A stretch of 64,000 nucleotides of DNA, from NCBI RefSeq assembly GCF_014268785.2, contig NZ_JABWRD020000001.1, positions 2,369,001 to 2,433,000 on the forward strand, read 5' to 3'. A program made the translations under genes and the position numbers. The notes under the pieces were generated by a model that worked only from the letters and a program-made list of their open reading frames with translations, was not told the DNA's origin and made no database searches. This document shows, piece by piece, positions 17,770 to 26,467 of the stretch (positions are counted from its first letter, which is position 1; every line of letters starts with the position of its first letter). The DNA is from Pseudomonas shirazensis (GTDB lineage Bacteria; Pseudomonadota; Gammaproteobacteria; Pseudomonadales; Pseudomonadaceae).

Positions 17770-17876
17770 AAGGTTCTCCGCAAGTGCCTGCGCGCGCACC
17801 GGGCGGCGACAGATCGAAAGGCAGGCAAACGGAGAACGCGCAGGCGCCGTGGCGCAAACCACAGTGAACTGTGCAT
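17766..17876 (-). CDS. Possible 36-codon leader ORF of the cob operon
   Basis: The frame opens with ATG at 17876-17874, three bases after GGAGG, and ends in a TGA that overlaps the cobO ATG (ATGA), the same junction used throughout the operon. The peptide (MHSSLWFAPRRLRVLRLPAF...) is rich in Arg and Leu, has no known relatives and may not matter as a product. The GGAGG sits in the loop, and the ATG in the 3' arm, of a perfect 7-bp hairpin (17873-17891: GCATCAC-GGAGG-GTGATGC). Open frames of this length are not rare by chance in GC-rich DNA. Confidence 0.3.
   Translation of the reverse strand: MHSSLWFAPRRLRVLRLPAFRSVAARCARRHLRRTL
17773..17845 (-). promoter_or_regulatory. Two competing pairings around the cobO ribosome site
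   Basis: The cobO ribosome site CGGAGAAC (17773-17780) has an exact complement GTTCTCCG upstream at 17830-17837. The adjoining segment GCCTGCGCG (17837-17845) has an exact complement CGCGCAGGC at 17786-17794. The upstream arms share base 17837 and the order is interleaved, so the two helices exclude each other in a nested fold. One closes the ribosome site, the other leaves it open: a natural expression platform for the riboswitch upstream. Confidence 0.55.
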
Positions 17877-17892
17877 CACCCTCCGTGATGCC

Positions 17893-18036
17893 GTTGGCAG
17901 TAACAGGCCGGTCTCCGGGCTCGTGAGCGCTACGTACGCGGCTCACCTACCGTTGCGGGGGCAGCGCCGGACTGGTACCGGCTTCCCAGTTTCACCCCGC
18001 CAGACCGCAGTCCGCAGGGCACCTGAAACACGCCGC
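17893..18036 (-). ncRNA. Cobalamin (B12) riboswitch
   Basis: Read on the minus strand, the leader contains in order GGTGCC (18018-18023), GGGTGAAACTGGGAAGCCGG, the core with CTGCCCCCGCAACGGTA, and the B12-box-like GAGCCCGGAGACCGGCC (17906-17922). These are the conserved blocks of the Rfam cobalamin riboswitch class. It precedes cobO by about 125 bases and should lower operon expression when adenosylcobalamin is plentiful. Boundaries are approximate, and a promoter should lie within 18040-18180. Confidence 0.92.
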
Positions 18037-18191
18037 GAAGGTTAGAGGGTTGCACCGGGAGCGTCAATGAAACAAGGCCGGTTTGGCCTGGATCAATGGC
18101 CGATTCGACAGTACAGCGCAGACTGCTAGCATTGATATCATATCGCCATCACTGTAGCTGACCGCGATAATCACAATAAGGAGTGCGCAGC

Positions 18192-18770
18192 ATGCAAGGT
18201 CTGATCATCAACAACCCGCGCCTGGAGTTTTTGCGTCCTGCCCTGGAGCGCTGGGTCGACTGCATCGATCGCTTCGCCGAACTCAACCATGCCAGCGACG
18301 CGCCGTACTGGCATGGTGCAGCGGCCAACGTCGGCCTGCTGGCTGCGGCCGCCTGGCAAGCCGAGCTGGTCGCCCTGACCCAGTTTGCCAGCAGCAAGCA
18401 ACGCGAAGAAGGCGAGCGCGAAGGCCGTTGTGACCTGGCCATCAGCACCGCCGAGGAGTCGATCCACCTGCACGCCAGCCAGCGCTGGCCGCGCATCGCC
18501 CGGCTCGACCTGACCGCCGCCCTGCATGAAACCACCAGCGCCGCCAAGCCAGTTGCCTATGCCAGCCAGCTCAAAGCCGGGGCGCTGTTCGTCAGCCCGT
18601 GGAAAGCCGGCCAGCACGCCAGCCCGGAAGAACTCCAGGACCTGGTCGATGACCTGCAAAAGCACACCGCCTGCGCCGTTGCCTGGTACTTCCCGTACGC
18701 CTATCGCAAACTGCACAACGAGCTCGGCCAGTATTTCCCAGGTGTTGCATTGCTGTTCAAGCAAGCGTGA
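18192..18770 (+). CDS. Conserved hypothetical protein, 192 residues
   Basis: Starts at ATG 18192 behind AAGGAG (eight bases). The product is soluble, begins MQGLIINNPRLEFLRPALER, and has an Ala/Glu-rich middle (KQREEGEREGRCDLAIST) and the end HTACAVAWYFPYAYRKLHNE. No signal peptide, membrane segment or catalytic motif is recognised. It is divergent from the cob operon and shares its promoter region, but nothing in the sequence links it to B12. It looks like a pseudomonad-conserved protein of unknown function. Confidence 0.65.
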   Translation: MQGLIINNPRLEFLRPALERWVDCIDRFAELNHASDAPYWHGAAANVGLLAAAAWQAELVALTQFASSKQREEGEREGRCDLAISTAEESIHLHASQRWPRIARLDLTAALHETTSAAKPVAYASQLKAGALFVSPWKAGQHASPEELQDLVDDLQKHTACAVAWYFPYAYRKLHNELGQYFPGVALLFKQA

Positions 18771-18851
18771 AGCACCCCTGCGCCGCGCCGGGTTGAACCT
18801 CGCCCGGCGGCTATGGTTCTGTATGCCATAGCCCTTGTCGAGAGCCCGCCC

Positions 18852-20168
18852 ATGAACAGAATGCGCAGTGCCGTTGTGCTCGCCTTGCTCGCAGGCCTCG
18901 GCGGCTGCGGCGAGACCGCCAGCCTCAGGGTCAACGATGGCATCGGCCCCACACCGCAGTTACCGGCGCCAAACAAAACCCTGCTGCCAACCGTCAACGT
19001 CGCGCCGGCGGTCGGCTGGCCGCAGGGTGGCAAACCGGTTGCAGCGGCCGGCACTCAGGTTGCGCTATTTGCTGACCACCTCGACCATCCGCGCTGGCTG
19101 CATGTGCTGCCCAATGGCGACGTGCTGGTCGCCGAAACCAACGCACCGGCCAAGCCGGACGACGGCAAAGGCCTGCGCGGCTGGTTCATGAAACGAGCCA
19201 TGTCCTTGGCCGGTGCAGGCGTCCCCACCGCCAACCGCATCACCCTGCTGCGCGACCGCGATCATGACGGCGTTGCCGAAACCCGCAGCCGCTTTATCGA
19301 AGGGCTCAACTCGCCCTTCGGCATGGTGCTGGTAGGCAAGGACCTGTACATCGCCGACACCGACAAGCTGCTGCGCTTCGATTACGTGACCGACGCGTTG
19401 CAGATCGACGGGCGCGGGCAGAAGGTCATCGACCTGCCGGGTGGCACCCTCAATCACCACTGGACCAAGAACGTGATTGCCAGCCCCGACGGGCGCAAGC
19501 TGTACGTCACGGTAGGCTCCAACAGCAACGTGGCAGAGAACGGCATGCAGCAGGAGCAAGGCCGCGCGGCGATCTGGGAAGTGGACCGCGCTACCGGCAG
19601 CCACCGCATCTTCGCCTCCGGGCTGCGCAACCCGAATGGATTGGCCTGGCAGCCGCAATCCGGGGCGCTATGGACGGCAGTCAACGAGCGCGACGAGATC
19701 GGCAGCGACCTGGTCCCGGACTACATCACCTCGGTCAAGGATGGCGGTTTCTACGGCTGGCCGTACAGCTACTACGGGCAGCACGTAGACGTGCGGGTGC
19801 AACCACAAGACCCAGCCAAAGTCGCCCAGGCGCTGGTACCGGATTACGCCGTGGGGCCACATACCGCTTCGCTTGGCCTGGCGTTTATCGAGCCAGGTTT
19901 ATTGCCCGCACCGTTTGGCCGTGGCGCGCTGATTGGTCAACACGGCTCGTGGAACCGCAAGCCACACAGTGGTTACAAAGTGATCTTTGTGCCGTTCGAT
20001 GCGAATGGCAAGCCGGCAGGCCAGGCAATAGACCTGCTGAGCAGTTTCTTGAATGAACAGGGTGAGGCAATGGGCCGGCCGGTTGGCGTGGTCAGCGATC
20101 AGCGCGAAGGCGTGCTGGTGGCTGATGATGTGGGCAACGTAATCTGGCGAGTGAGCGCAGCGAAGTAA
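18852..20168 (+). CDS. PQQ-type sorbosone/glucose dehydrogenase-like lipoprotein
   Basis: 438 residues from ATG 18852. The N-terminus is a lipoprotein signal (AVVLALLAGLGGCGE, lipobox LGGC with Cys about residue 19). The body is a six-bladed beta-propeller of the GSDH/L-sorbosone dehydrogenase family: LHVLPNGDVLVAETN, ITLLRDRDHDGVAETR, NHHWTKNVIASPDGRKLYVT, FASGLRNPNGLAWQP and GQHGSWNRKPHSGYKVIFV are its usual blade motifs. Relatives oxidise sugars in the periplasm with PQQ, but many have unproven substrates. A downstream intergenic repeat marks the end of this transcription unit. Confidence 0.82.
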   Translation: MNRMRSAVVLALLAGLGGCGETASLRVNDGIGPTPQLPAPNKTLLPTVNVAPAVGWPQGGKPVAAAGTQVALFADHLDHPRWLHVLPNGDVLVAETNAPAKPDDGKGLRGWFMKRAMSLAGAGVPTANRITLLRDRDHDGVAETRSRFIEGLNSPFGMVLVGKDLYIADTDKLLRFDYVTDALQIDGRGQKVIDLPGGTLNHHWTKNVIASPDGRKLYVTVGSNSNVAENGMQQEQGRAAIWEVDRATGSHRIFASGLRNPNGLAWQPQSGALWTAVNERDEIGSDLVPDYITSVKDGGFYGWPYSYYGQHVDVRVQPQDPAKVAQALVPDYAVGPHTASLGLAFIEPGLLPAPFGRGALIGQHGSWNRKPHSGYKVIFVPFDANGKPAGQAIDLLSSFLNEQGEAMGRPVGVVSDQREGVLVADDVGNVIWRVSAAK

Positions 20169-20289
20169 CTGAAAAAGCCACTCAGCCACTGCTTTTGACT
20201 CTCGCCCTTGATCTGCGCCAGCGCAGCGAGGCGTGCTCTTGACCTTGATCTGCTTTTGATCTTGATCCACCGGCGACTCAGGAGGCCGA

Positions 20290-20520
20290 GCGCAGGTCTT
20301 GCGAAGGGAGGTGCCGGCCATGGATGGCCGGCAAGCGCTGCGGCCCAGGATGGGCCGTACAGCGCGGTCCTCCCGGGAGCAAGACCGGAGCGAGGGAACC
20401 CCGCAGCGCAGCGGAGGGGCCGGATGTGGAGCCAAGCATTTTTTTGGTTACTTTTTTGGGGCGTTTGCCAAAAAAGTGACTCGCCGCAAGGGCGAAAGGG
20501 GCCCGCAAGGCCACCACAGA
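20290..20520. repeat. Intergenic element of a kind repeated in Pseudomonas genomes
   Basis: A GC-rich block with several dyads (for example CCGGCCATGGATGGCCGG near 20313-20332) runs into a striking AT-rich hairpin: GTTACTTTTTTGG (20447-20459), an eight-base loop, CCAAAAAAGTGAC (20468-20480), 13 pairs with one G-U. I recall nearly identical segments downstream of genes in many fluorescent pseudomonads. Both arms include homopolymer runs that could stop transcription in either direction. No second copy was seen in this window. Confidence 0.5.
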
Positions 20521-20577
20521 GAATGGATAAGCACGCAGCAATCGTGAACGACCCGGACATCGCTGGGGCCGCTACGC

Positions 20578-20622
20578 AGCCCTTTCGCGACACAAGGCCG
20601 CTCCTACAGGGGCCGCGCAGGT
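20578..20622. repeat. REP-like element
   Basis: The stretch CCCTTTCGCGACACAAGGCC then GCTCCTACAGGGG is the familiar Pseudomonas putida-type REP core (TTCGCG ... CGCTCCTACAGG). It lies just before the end of the first NlpC/P60 gene. Confidence 0.6.
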
Positions 20623-20629
20623 CGCTAAT

Positions 20630-21166
20630 TCAGGGATTCTGCGCCAAATGCCCAGCCGGCAATATCCGCTTGGCCTGCAAATACGCCTTGGCCCAATAGC
20701 TATTACTCAGATAATCCAACCGCACAGTCCCGCCAGTCCGCGGCGCATGCACAAACCGCCCTTCCCCGACATAGATCCCGGCATGGCTAACCTGCGAGCC
20801 ACCCCCGGTAGCAAAGAACACCAAATCCCCCGACTGCAGCGAATTGACATCAATGCTAGGCGCCCGCATCACAATCATCTCGCGAGTCGACCGCGGCAAG
20901 CTGATACCAGCAGCATCCCGGTACACATAGCCAATCAGCCCACTGCAATCAAAGCCCGAATCCGGCGTATTGCCGCCCCAGCGATAAGGCGTGCCAACCA
21001 ACCCGATAGCCCGGAACAACACATCCGCCGCAACCGGCGAAGAGCTGGGTTGTTGATTGAAGGTGATTTGTGGCTGAACCACAGGCGCCGGTGCCGGAGC
21101 ACGGCTGGAGCAGGCAGCGAGCATCGCCACCAGCGAAAGAAATGCGAAGCGCGCCACTGTCACCAT
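20630..21166 (-). CDS. NlpC/P60 peptidoglycan hydrolase, lipoprotein
   Basis: 178 residues. Lipoprotein signal FLSLVAMLAACSS (Cys about residue 19), a Pro/Ala linker, then an NlpC/P60 domain (about 60-170) with nucleophile Cys in GFDCSGLIGYVYRD, His in QVSHAGIYVGEGRFVH and the third catalytic His in FVHAPRTGG. These enzymes cut D-Glu-meso-DAP (or similar) bonds in cell-wall stem peptides and act in the periplasm. It lies 134 bases downstream of a paralogue on the same strand. Confidence 0.88.
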   Translation of the reverse strand: MVTVARFAFLSLVAMLAACSSRAPAPAPVVQPQITFNQQPSSSPVAADVLFRAIGLVGTPYRWGGNTPDSGFDCSGLIGYVYRDAAGISLPRSTREMIVMRAPSIDVNSLQSGDLVFFATGGGSQVSHAGIYVGEGRFVHAPRTGGTVRLDYLSNSYWAKAYLQAKRILPAGHLAQNP

Positions 21167-21300
21167 GGCTGAAACTTCCTGTAAGAGGCCGATCGACCGC
21201 AGTCGAAAAGAGTTGAGAAATTAGATTAGACGCTTTCTGTAAATGCGCACGGCGGCGAGCTTTATAAGCATCGCCGCCGTGCGAATATAGCAACTGGCTA

Positions 21301-21936
21301 TCAGTTACGCGAGATCATCGTTGGCGCCATGGCCAGGGCGCGTTTGGCCTCGATAAAGGTCTTGCTCCAGTAGCGATCCTGGAGATTATCGATGCGCACA
21401 CCACCGCTGCGACGGCTGCTCGAGTGGATGAACTGATTGTCACCCAGGTAAATGCCGGCATGGCTTACCCGACCGCGACCGTTAGTGCTGAAGAACAGCA
21501 GGTCGCCTGGCTTGAGCTTGTTGCGGGCTACTTTGGGTGCGTCGACATTGATCATTTCGCGGGTCGAGCGTGGCAGGTTCATGCCAGCCTCTTCGCGGAA
21601 CAAATAACCGATGAAACCGCTGCAATCGAAACCGGACTTCTCCGAAGTGCCGCCAAAGCGATAGCGGGTGCCGATCAAGGCCATGCCGCGCTCCAGAATG
21701 CTGTCGGCAAGGACAGGCAACTGGTAAGGCTTGCTGCTGGAGAATGCCTCGAGGTCATCCTCGGTAGCCATTGGCTCTTCGCCGAAGACCGAAGAAGCAG
21801 AAGGTTTGATCAGGTCCGCAGACTGTGCGGCAACCTGTGGGTGATCCTGGGGCTCGGAAACCGGGCTATGCGCCGCGCAGCCAAAAAGCAGGGTCACAAG
21901 TGCGAGTGGCACGAGGGGTGCGAAGTGCTTGAGCAT
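21301..21936 (-). CDS. NlpC/P60 peptidoglycan hydrolase, lipoprotein (paralogue)
   Basis: 211 residues from ATG 21936. Lipobox LLFGCAA (Cys about residue 19), a longer acidic linker (about 25-85), then the NlpC/P60 domain with GFDCSGFIGYLFREEAGMNL, GDLLFFSTNG and RVSHAGIYLGDNQFIHSSS. It is clearly a paralogue of the gene at 20630-21166 and shares the PRSTREM motif. The ribosome site before the chosen Met is weak. The two may have arisen by tandem duplication and diverged in the linker. Confidence 0.86.
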   Translation of the reverse strand: MLKHFAPLVPLALVTLLFGCAAHSPVSEPQDHPQVAAQSADLIKPSASSVFGEEPMATEDDLEAFSSSKPYQLPVLADSILERGMALIGTRYRFGGTSEKSGFDCSGFIGYLFREEAGMNLPRSTREMINVDAPKVARNKLKPGDLLFFSTNGRGRVSHAGIYLGDNQFIHSSSRRSGGVRIDNLQDRYWSKTFIEAKRALAMAPTMISRN

Positions 21937-22063
21937 GTGCACGACCGTGTCTTTAGTTCTAAAGGAGGCTGCGACTATGCCTTCTATCAAGGTTATTTGC
22001 AAATTTTATCGAAAAAAATGTGACTTTTCCGTTTTTCCGCTGTAGCCCGCTGGTTTCAGGGCT

Positions 22064-22768
22064 TTACCAGCCCAGAGTTTCTTTCAGAAAAGGGATGGTC
22101 AGCTTGCGCTGAGCCTGCAGCGAGGCCTGATCAAGCCGCTCAAGCAGATCAAACAACGCACTCATGCTGCGCGCGCCGCGGGTGAGGATGAAATGGCCGA
22201 CCTCGTCGGTCAGGTGCAAACCGCGGCGCGAGGCACGCAGTTGCAGGGCGCGCAGCTTGTCTTCATCGGACAGCCCGCGCATCTGGAAGATCAGCGCCAG
22301 GGTCAGGCGCGACTTGAGGTCGGCAAGCTTGATCGGCAATTCGCGCGGCGAACTGGATGCGGCCAGCAGCAAGCGTCGGCCGCTGTCGCGCAGGCGGTTG
22401 AACAGATGGAACATGGCCTCTTCCCAGTCGGCTTTACCAGCGATCACATGCAGATCGTCGATGCACACCAGCTCGTACTGTTCGAGGTGATCGAGCAGCT
22501 CGATACCGCGATCGAGCAACTGCGCCAGGGGCAGGTAGACCGCCAGCTCCCCGCGCTGCTGGAAACGCTGGGTGGCAGCCTGCAACAGGTGGGTGCGACC
22601 CACACCCTGCTTGCCCCATAGATAGATGAGGCTCTCGGTCCAGCCGGCGTCGGCTTCGCACAAGCGCTCGACATAGCCCAGTGCTGCGGCATTGGCGCCC
22701 GGATAGTAGTTGATGAAGGTGGCGTCATCTCGCAGACGCACACCCAGGGGCAACTGGATCGGTTTCAT
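22064..22768 (-). CDS. hda: DnaA regulatory inactivator Hda
   Basis: 234 residues from ATG 22768. Starts MKPIQLPLGVRLRDDATFIN with the QLPLxxR clamp-binding motif at the extreme N-terminus. The AAA+ domain follows, with YLWGKQGVGRTHLLQAA (P-loop variant), ELVCIDDLHVIAGK (Walker B) and LLAASSSPRELPIKLADLKS with the arginine-finger region downstream. Hda on the DNA-loaded sliding clamp triggers ATP hydrolysis by DnaA and so prevents re-initiation. The P-loop has RT where canonical GKT/S is expected, as is common in gammaproteobacterial Hda. Confidence 0.92.
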   Translation of the reverse strand: MKPIQLPLGVRLRDDATFINYYPGANAAALGYVERLCEADAGWTESLIYLWGKQGVGRTHLLQAATQRFQQRGELAVYLPLAQLLDRGIELLDHLEQYELVCIDDLHVIAGKADWEEAMFHLFNRLRDSGRRLLLAASSSPRELPIKLADLKSRLTLALIFQMRGLSDEDKLRALQLRASRRGLHLTDEVGHFILTRGARSMSALFDLLERLDQASLQAQRKLTIPFLKETLGW

Positions 22769-22894
22769 GCTGGGCTGACGGTCACGAGGACCACGGGGCC
22801 TTGGAGGAAAGTCTGCAAAGTCTATACCTGCAGCGCGGGCGGCACAATCAGCGCCGGCGAGAGGGCAAGTAAAATCAAGGGCTTGCACCGAAGC

Positions 22895-22916
22895 GGGGGC
22901 TGCACTCGCAGCCCCC
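22895..22916. terminator. Hairpin after the PerM-like gene
   Basis: GGGGGCTGC-ACTC-GCAGCCCCC, nine pairs with a four-base loop, lies just after the end of the minus-strand PerM-like gene and before hda. There is no T-run, so termination is uncertain. Confidence 0.45.
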
Positions 22917-22925
22917 TCCCCCGCG

Positions 22926-24008
22926 TTAAAGCTGAGGGTCTTCTTCGCCGCCGTACAGGTCCGACTCCTTGTACATCTCGTGGGCATGGCGCAGCAGCAC
23001 CATGATCACCGCGGCTACCGGCAAGGCCAGCAGGACACCAGTGAAGCCAAACAGCTCACCGCCGGCGAGGATCGCAAAGATCACCGCCACCGGGTGCAGG
23101 CCAATCCGGTCGCCTACCAGCAGCGGAGTCAGCACCATGCCTTCAAGCGCTTGGCCGATCATGAACACAGCAACGATACCCAGCATCGGATAGAGGTCAC
23201 CGCCGAACTGGAACAGCCCGGCAATCAGCGCCGCGCCAATGCCGATGATGAAGCCCATATAAGGCACGATTGCAGCAAGGCCGGCCAGCAGGCCGATCAA
23301 CAAGCCAAGCTCGAGGCCGACCAGCATCAGGCCACTGGCATAGATCACCCCCAGCGCCAGCATCACCAGCAACTGCCCACGAACAAATGCACCAAGCACT
23401 TCGTGGCATTCGCCTGCCAGCTCGACGATCTGCTCTTCGCGCTGACGCGGCAGCAGGCTGCGCAGCTTGGCCATCATCAGGTCCCAGTCACGCAGCAGGT
23501 AAAAGCCCACTACCGGGATCAGCACCAGATTGGCCAGCCAGGCCAGCAGGGCCAGGCTCGACGCCGTGGCCTGACTCAGTACCGCACTGACAATGTCGGT
23601 GGTCTGGCCCATATGCTCGCTGATGGCGGCCTTGATCTTGTCAAACTTCCAGAAACCATCGGCCAGCCCCAAGCGGGTTTGCACCCACGGCAGCGCCACA
23701 TGCTGCAGCCAGTCGAGCATCTGCGGCGTCAGCTCGTACAGGCGTACCAGCTGCTTGGCCAGCATCGGGATCAGCACTAGCAGCAAGGCCATGAAGATCA
23801 GCGTGAACAAGGCGAACACCACCACTACGCCCCAGGTGCGAGACAGACCCGCCCGCTCCAGGCGGTCGACCAACGGGTCAGCCAGATACGCCAGAAGGAT
23901 GCCGACCAGAAACGGCGACAAGATGTTGTGCAGGCTATACAGCAGTACCGCCACTACCAGGGCCACGCCCAGCCATACCCAGCGACGCTGATCAGTCATC
24001 ATGTTCAT
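22926..24008 (-). CDS. AI-2E/PerM family permease
   Basis: 360 residues with about seven or eight membrane helices. N-terminal pair: VWLGVALVVAVLLYSLHNIL and SPFLVGILLAYLADPLVDRL, the latter being the family signature. A cytoplasmic segment with LPRQREEQIVELAGECHEVL follows, then GLLAGLAAIVPYMGFIIGIG and LTPLLVGDRIGLHPVAVIFA. The family includes TqsA and PerM, proposed exporters of AI-2 or other small molecules; most members are uncharacterised. It lies eight bases downstream of the DUF2066 gene, so the pair is likely an operon. Confidence 0.85.
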   Translation of the reverse strand: MNMMTDQRRWVWLGVALVVAVLLYSLHNILSPFLVGILLAYLADPLVDRLERAGLSRTWGVVVVFALFTLIFMALLLVLIPMLAKQLVRLYELTPQMLDWLQHVALPWVQTRLGLADGFWKFDKIKAAISEHMGQTTDIVSAVLSQATASSLALLAWLANLVLIPVVGFYLLRDWDLMMAKLRSLLPRQREEQIVELAGECHEVLGAFVRGQLLVMLALGVIYASGLMLVGLELGLLIGLLAGLAAIVPYMGFIIGIGAALIAGLFQFGGDLYPMLGIVAVFMIGQALEGMVLTPLLVGDRIGLHPVAVIFAILAGGELFGFTGVLLALPVAAVIMVLLRHAHEMYKESDLYGGEEDPQL

Positions 24009-24016
24009 GTTTTCTC

Positions 24017-25072
24017 TTACCAGGCAAAGCGCAAGCCATCGAAAGGTTTCGCTGCCGGAGCTCGCGCAGCCCCGGCTGGTTCATTTGTAACAGGGGCTGC
24101 AGGTGCGGCGGCGGCCGGTTCGGCTGGCAGTTCACGGAGTTTGGCCAGGCCCAGCTGGGCGCGCAGTTGCTCGCGGTTGCCGCTGACCTGATAGGTCAGC
24201 TTGTCGCCATCGGCCAGTTGCAGGCGCGGACCGTAGGGTTCGAGCACGCGGCTGAGCTCGGCATAACGTTTGAGATTCATGCCTTGTACCTGCACCAGCA
24301 GCTCGCTGCTGGCACCCGGTCGAGTGACATAGCGCGGCGCCAGACGAGTACTCACCGCCAGCATCACCGCGTCGGCCAAGGCAGCCTGATCAGCGCCTTC
24401 GGCATCGCCTTGCTCACGTTGGTCACCCAGCCACAGCTGCCATTTGCCCTGCCACTTGCCGTCGGCTTCATGAGCGTGGACGGCCAACAGCGCATCGGCA
24501 GCGTAACGCTCGGAAGCTTCGCGCAGCGCGCTCGGATCCTTGCCTTCCAGCTGCTTGGCATTGGCGACTAGTTGCTCCTGCAGGTCGGCCAACGGCAAGC
24601 GCAGCGGCAGGCCGCGATGTTGCGCAGCGCGGCGTAGCGGCTCAGCGGCGCTCTGGCCATCGCCGACCAGGCTGCTGCCGTCGACGCTGTCGTTCAGCCA
24701 CCAACTGAGGATCGACGGCCGATTGCTGCCCCACAAGGCCAGGCCAGCCTGACGCAAGGCACGTTCGGTACTGCCTGCGTCAAACTCGACCAGCACGCTC
24801 TCGGGCGGGCCGGCCTCGTTGCCGACCTGATTGATGATCTGTTGCGGGTCCTTGCGCAGCGCGGCCAGGGCTGGCGACTGCGGCGCCTTTGGATCGCCGG
24901 TCAGACGCAGGATCAACGTGTCGAGCGCACGTGCTGTGGCCTGGGTGCGTGCCTCGCTGCCCTGGCCGTCGACCGTTTCACGTACTTGATAAAGCCCGGC
25001 AACACTTTCGGCCTGGGCCGCACTCGCCAGCAAGGCGAGGCAACCGGCAGCCAGGTAATTGAGAAGACGCAT
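24017..25072 (-). CDS. DUF2066 exported protein
   Basis: 351 residues from ATG 25072. Signal peptide LNYLAAGCLALLASAAQAES (1-22), then SVAGLYQVRETVDGQGSEAR and DTLILRLTGDP, the start of the DUF2066 domain that spans about 25-270. The C-terminal part is Ala/Pro-rich (AEPAAAAPAAPVTNEPAGAA). The family is conserved near purM in gammaproteobacteria and has no known function. A periplasmic location follows from the signal peptide. It is transcribed divergently from purM. Confidence 0.85.
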   Translation of the reverse strand: MRLLNYLAAGCLALLASAAQAESVAGLYQVRETVDGQGSEARTQATARALDTLILRLTGDPKAPQSPALAALRKDPQQIINQVGNEAGPPESVLVEFDAGSTERALRQAGLALWGSNRPSILSWWLNDSVDGSSLVGDGQSAAEPLRRAAQHRGLPLRLPLADLQEQLVANAKQLEGKDPSALREASERYAADALLAVHAHEADGKWQGKWQLWLGDQREQGDAEGADQAALADAVMLAVSTRLAPRYVTRPGASSELLVQVQGMNLKRYAELSRVLEPYGPRLQLADGDKLTYQVSGNREQLRAQLGLAKLRELPAEPAAAAPAAPVTNEPAGAARAPAAKPFDGLRFAW

Positions 25073-25408
25073 GGAGGATTCCTGTCCAGATGAACGAGGG
25101 CGCGGAGCCTGTACCTGCTGGCGGTGACCGCAGCGCCTGTCGATCGCTCCGTCCGCCGGCAATTTTGTCCCCGCGCCATACCTATACCTTATACAGCGAC
25201 CGGTCAGGCAACCAGTCGCGGCCCATGAAAGGATGTTTTTAAACATTTACCGCCCTGCCCGTCGGCCTGAGGATGGCCGCTGCCCGGCAACCCTGATAAA
25301 ATCGCGCGCCTTCGCAGACCAGTGACGAACAGGCAGCCGCCGCTGCAACAGCCGGCCTTGGCCGTCGCGGTCGTTTTTCCGTATCCCTACCTCTAAAGGC
25401 CTGGATCA

Positions 25409-26467
25409 ATGAGCAAGCAACCCTCCCTGAGCTACAAAGACGCCGGTGTAGACATCGACGCCGGCGAAGCACTGGTCGAACGCATCAAGGGCGTGGCCAA
25501 GCGCACCGCACGCCCTGAGGTCATGGGTGGCCTGGGCGGCTTTGGCGCCCTCTGCGAGATCCCGGCCGGCTACAAACAGCCGGTGCTGGTCTCCGGCACC
25601 GACGGCGTCGGCACCAAGCTGCGCCTGGCACTGAACCTGAACCGCCACGACAGCATCGGCCAGGATCTGGTCGCCATGTGTGTAAACGACCTGATCGTCT
25701 GCGGCGCTGAGCCGCTGTTCTTCCTCGACTACTACGCCACCGGCAAGCTCAACGTTGACGTTGCAGCGACCGTGGTAACCGGTATTGGCGCAGGTTGCGA
25801 GCTGGCTGGCTGCTCGCTGGTCGGTGGTGAAACCGCCGAGATGCCTGGCATGTACGAAGGCGAAGACTACGATCTGGCCGGCTTCTGCGTCGGTGTGGTC
25901 GAAAAAGCCGAGATCATCGATGGCTCGAAAGTCGCCAGCGGTGACGCCTTGATCGCCCTGCCTTCGTCCGGCCCGCACTCTAACGGCTACTCGCTGATCC
26001 GCAAGATCCTCGAAGTCTCCGCGACCGACATCGAGAGCACCCAGCTCGACGGCAAGCCGCTGGCCGACCTGCTGATGGCGCCAACGCGCATCTACGTCAA
26101 GCCGCTGCTCAAGCTGATCAAGGACACTGGCGCCGTCAAGGCCATGGCCCACATCACCGGTGGTGGCCTGCTCGACAACATCCCGCGCGTCCTGCCGAAA
26201 AACGCCCAGGCGATCATCGACGTGGCCAGCTGGCAGCGTCCGGTAGTGTTCGATTTCCTCCAGGAAAAAGGCAACGTCGACGAGCACGAAATGCACCGCG
26301 TCCTGAACTGCGGCGTGGGCATGGTCATCTGCGTTGGCCAAGACCAGGTCGAAAACGCCCTCAACGTGTTGCGTGCAGCCGGTGAGCAGCCATGGGTGAT
26401 CGGTCAGATCGCCGATGCCGCCGAAGGCGCACCTCAGGTCGACCTGCAGAACCTCAAGGCGCACTGA
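25409..26467 (+). CDS. purM: Phosphoribosylformylglycinamidine cyclo-ligase PurM
   Basis: 352 residues, standard length. PurM closes the imidazole ring of AIR in purine synthesis, using ATP. Motifs: [74 protein letters not shown] and the C-terminal [13 protein letters not shown]. Its TGA overlaps the purN ATG by one base (TGATG), so the two are coupled. A GATAAAAT -10-like element precedes it near 25296. Confidence 0.95.
   Translation: MSKQPSLSYKDAGVDIDAGEALVERIKGVAKRTARPEVMGGLGGFGALCEIPAGYKQPVLVSGTDGVGTKLRLALNLNRHDSIGQDLVAMCVNDLIVCGAEPLFFLDYYATGKLNVDVAATVVTGIGAGCELAGCSLVGGETAEMPGMYEGEDYDLAGFCVGVVEKAEIIDGSKVASGDALIALPSSGPHSNGYSLIRKILEVSATDIESTQLDGKPLADLLMAPTRIYVKPLLKLIKDTGAVKAMAHITGGGLLDNIPRVLPKNAQAIIDVASWQRPVVFDFLQEKGNVDEHEMHRVLNCGVGMVICVGQDQVENALNVLRAAGEQPWVIGQIADAAEGAPQVDLQNLKAH

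Noticed and set aside
17645..17857. 70-codon frame on the minus strand across the cobO start
   Set aside because: Out of frame with cobO, overlaps its N-terminus, and has no ribosome site; less plausible than the 36-codon leader ORF.
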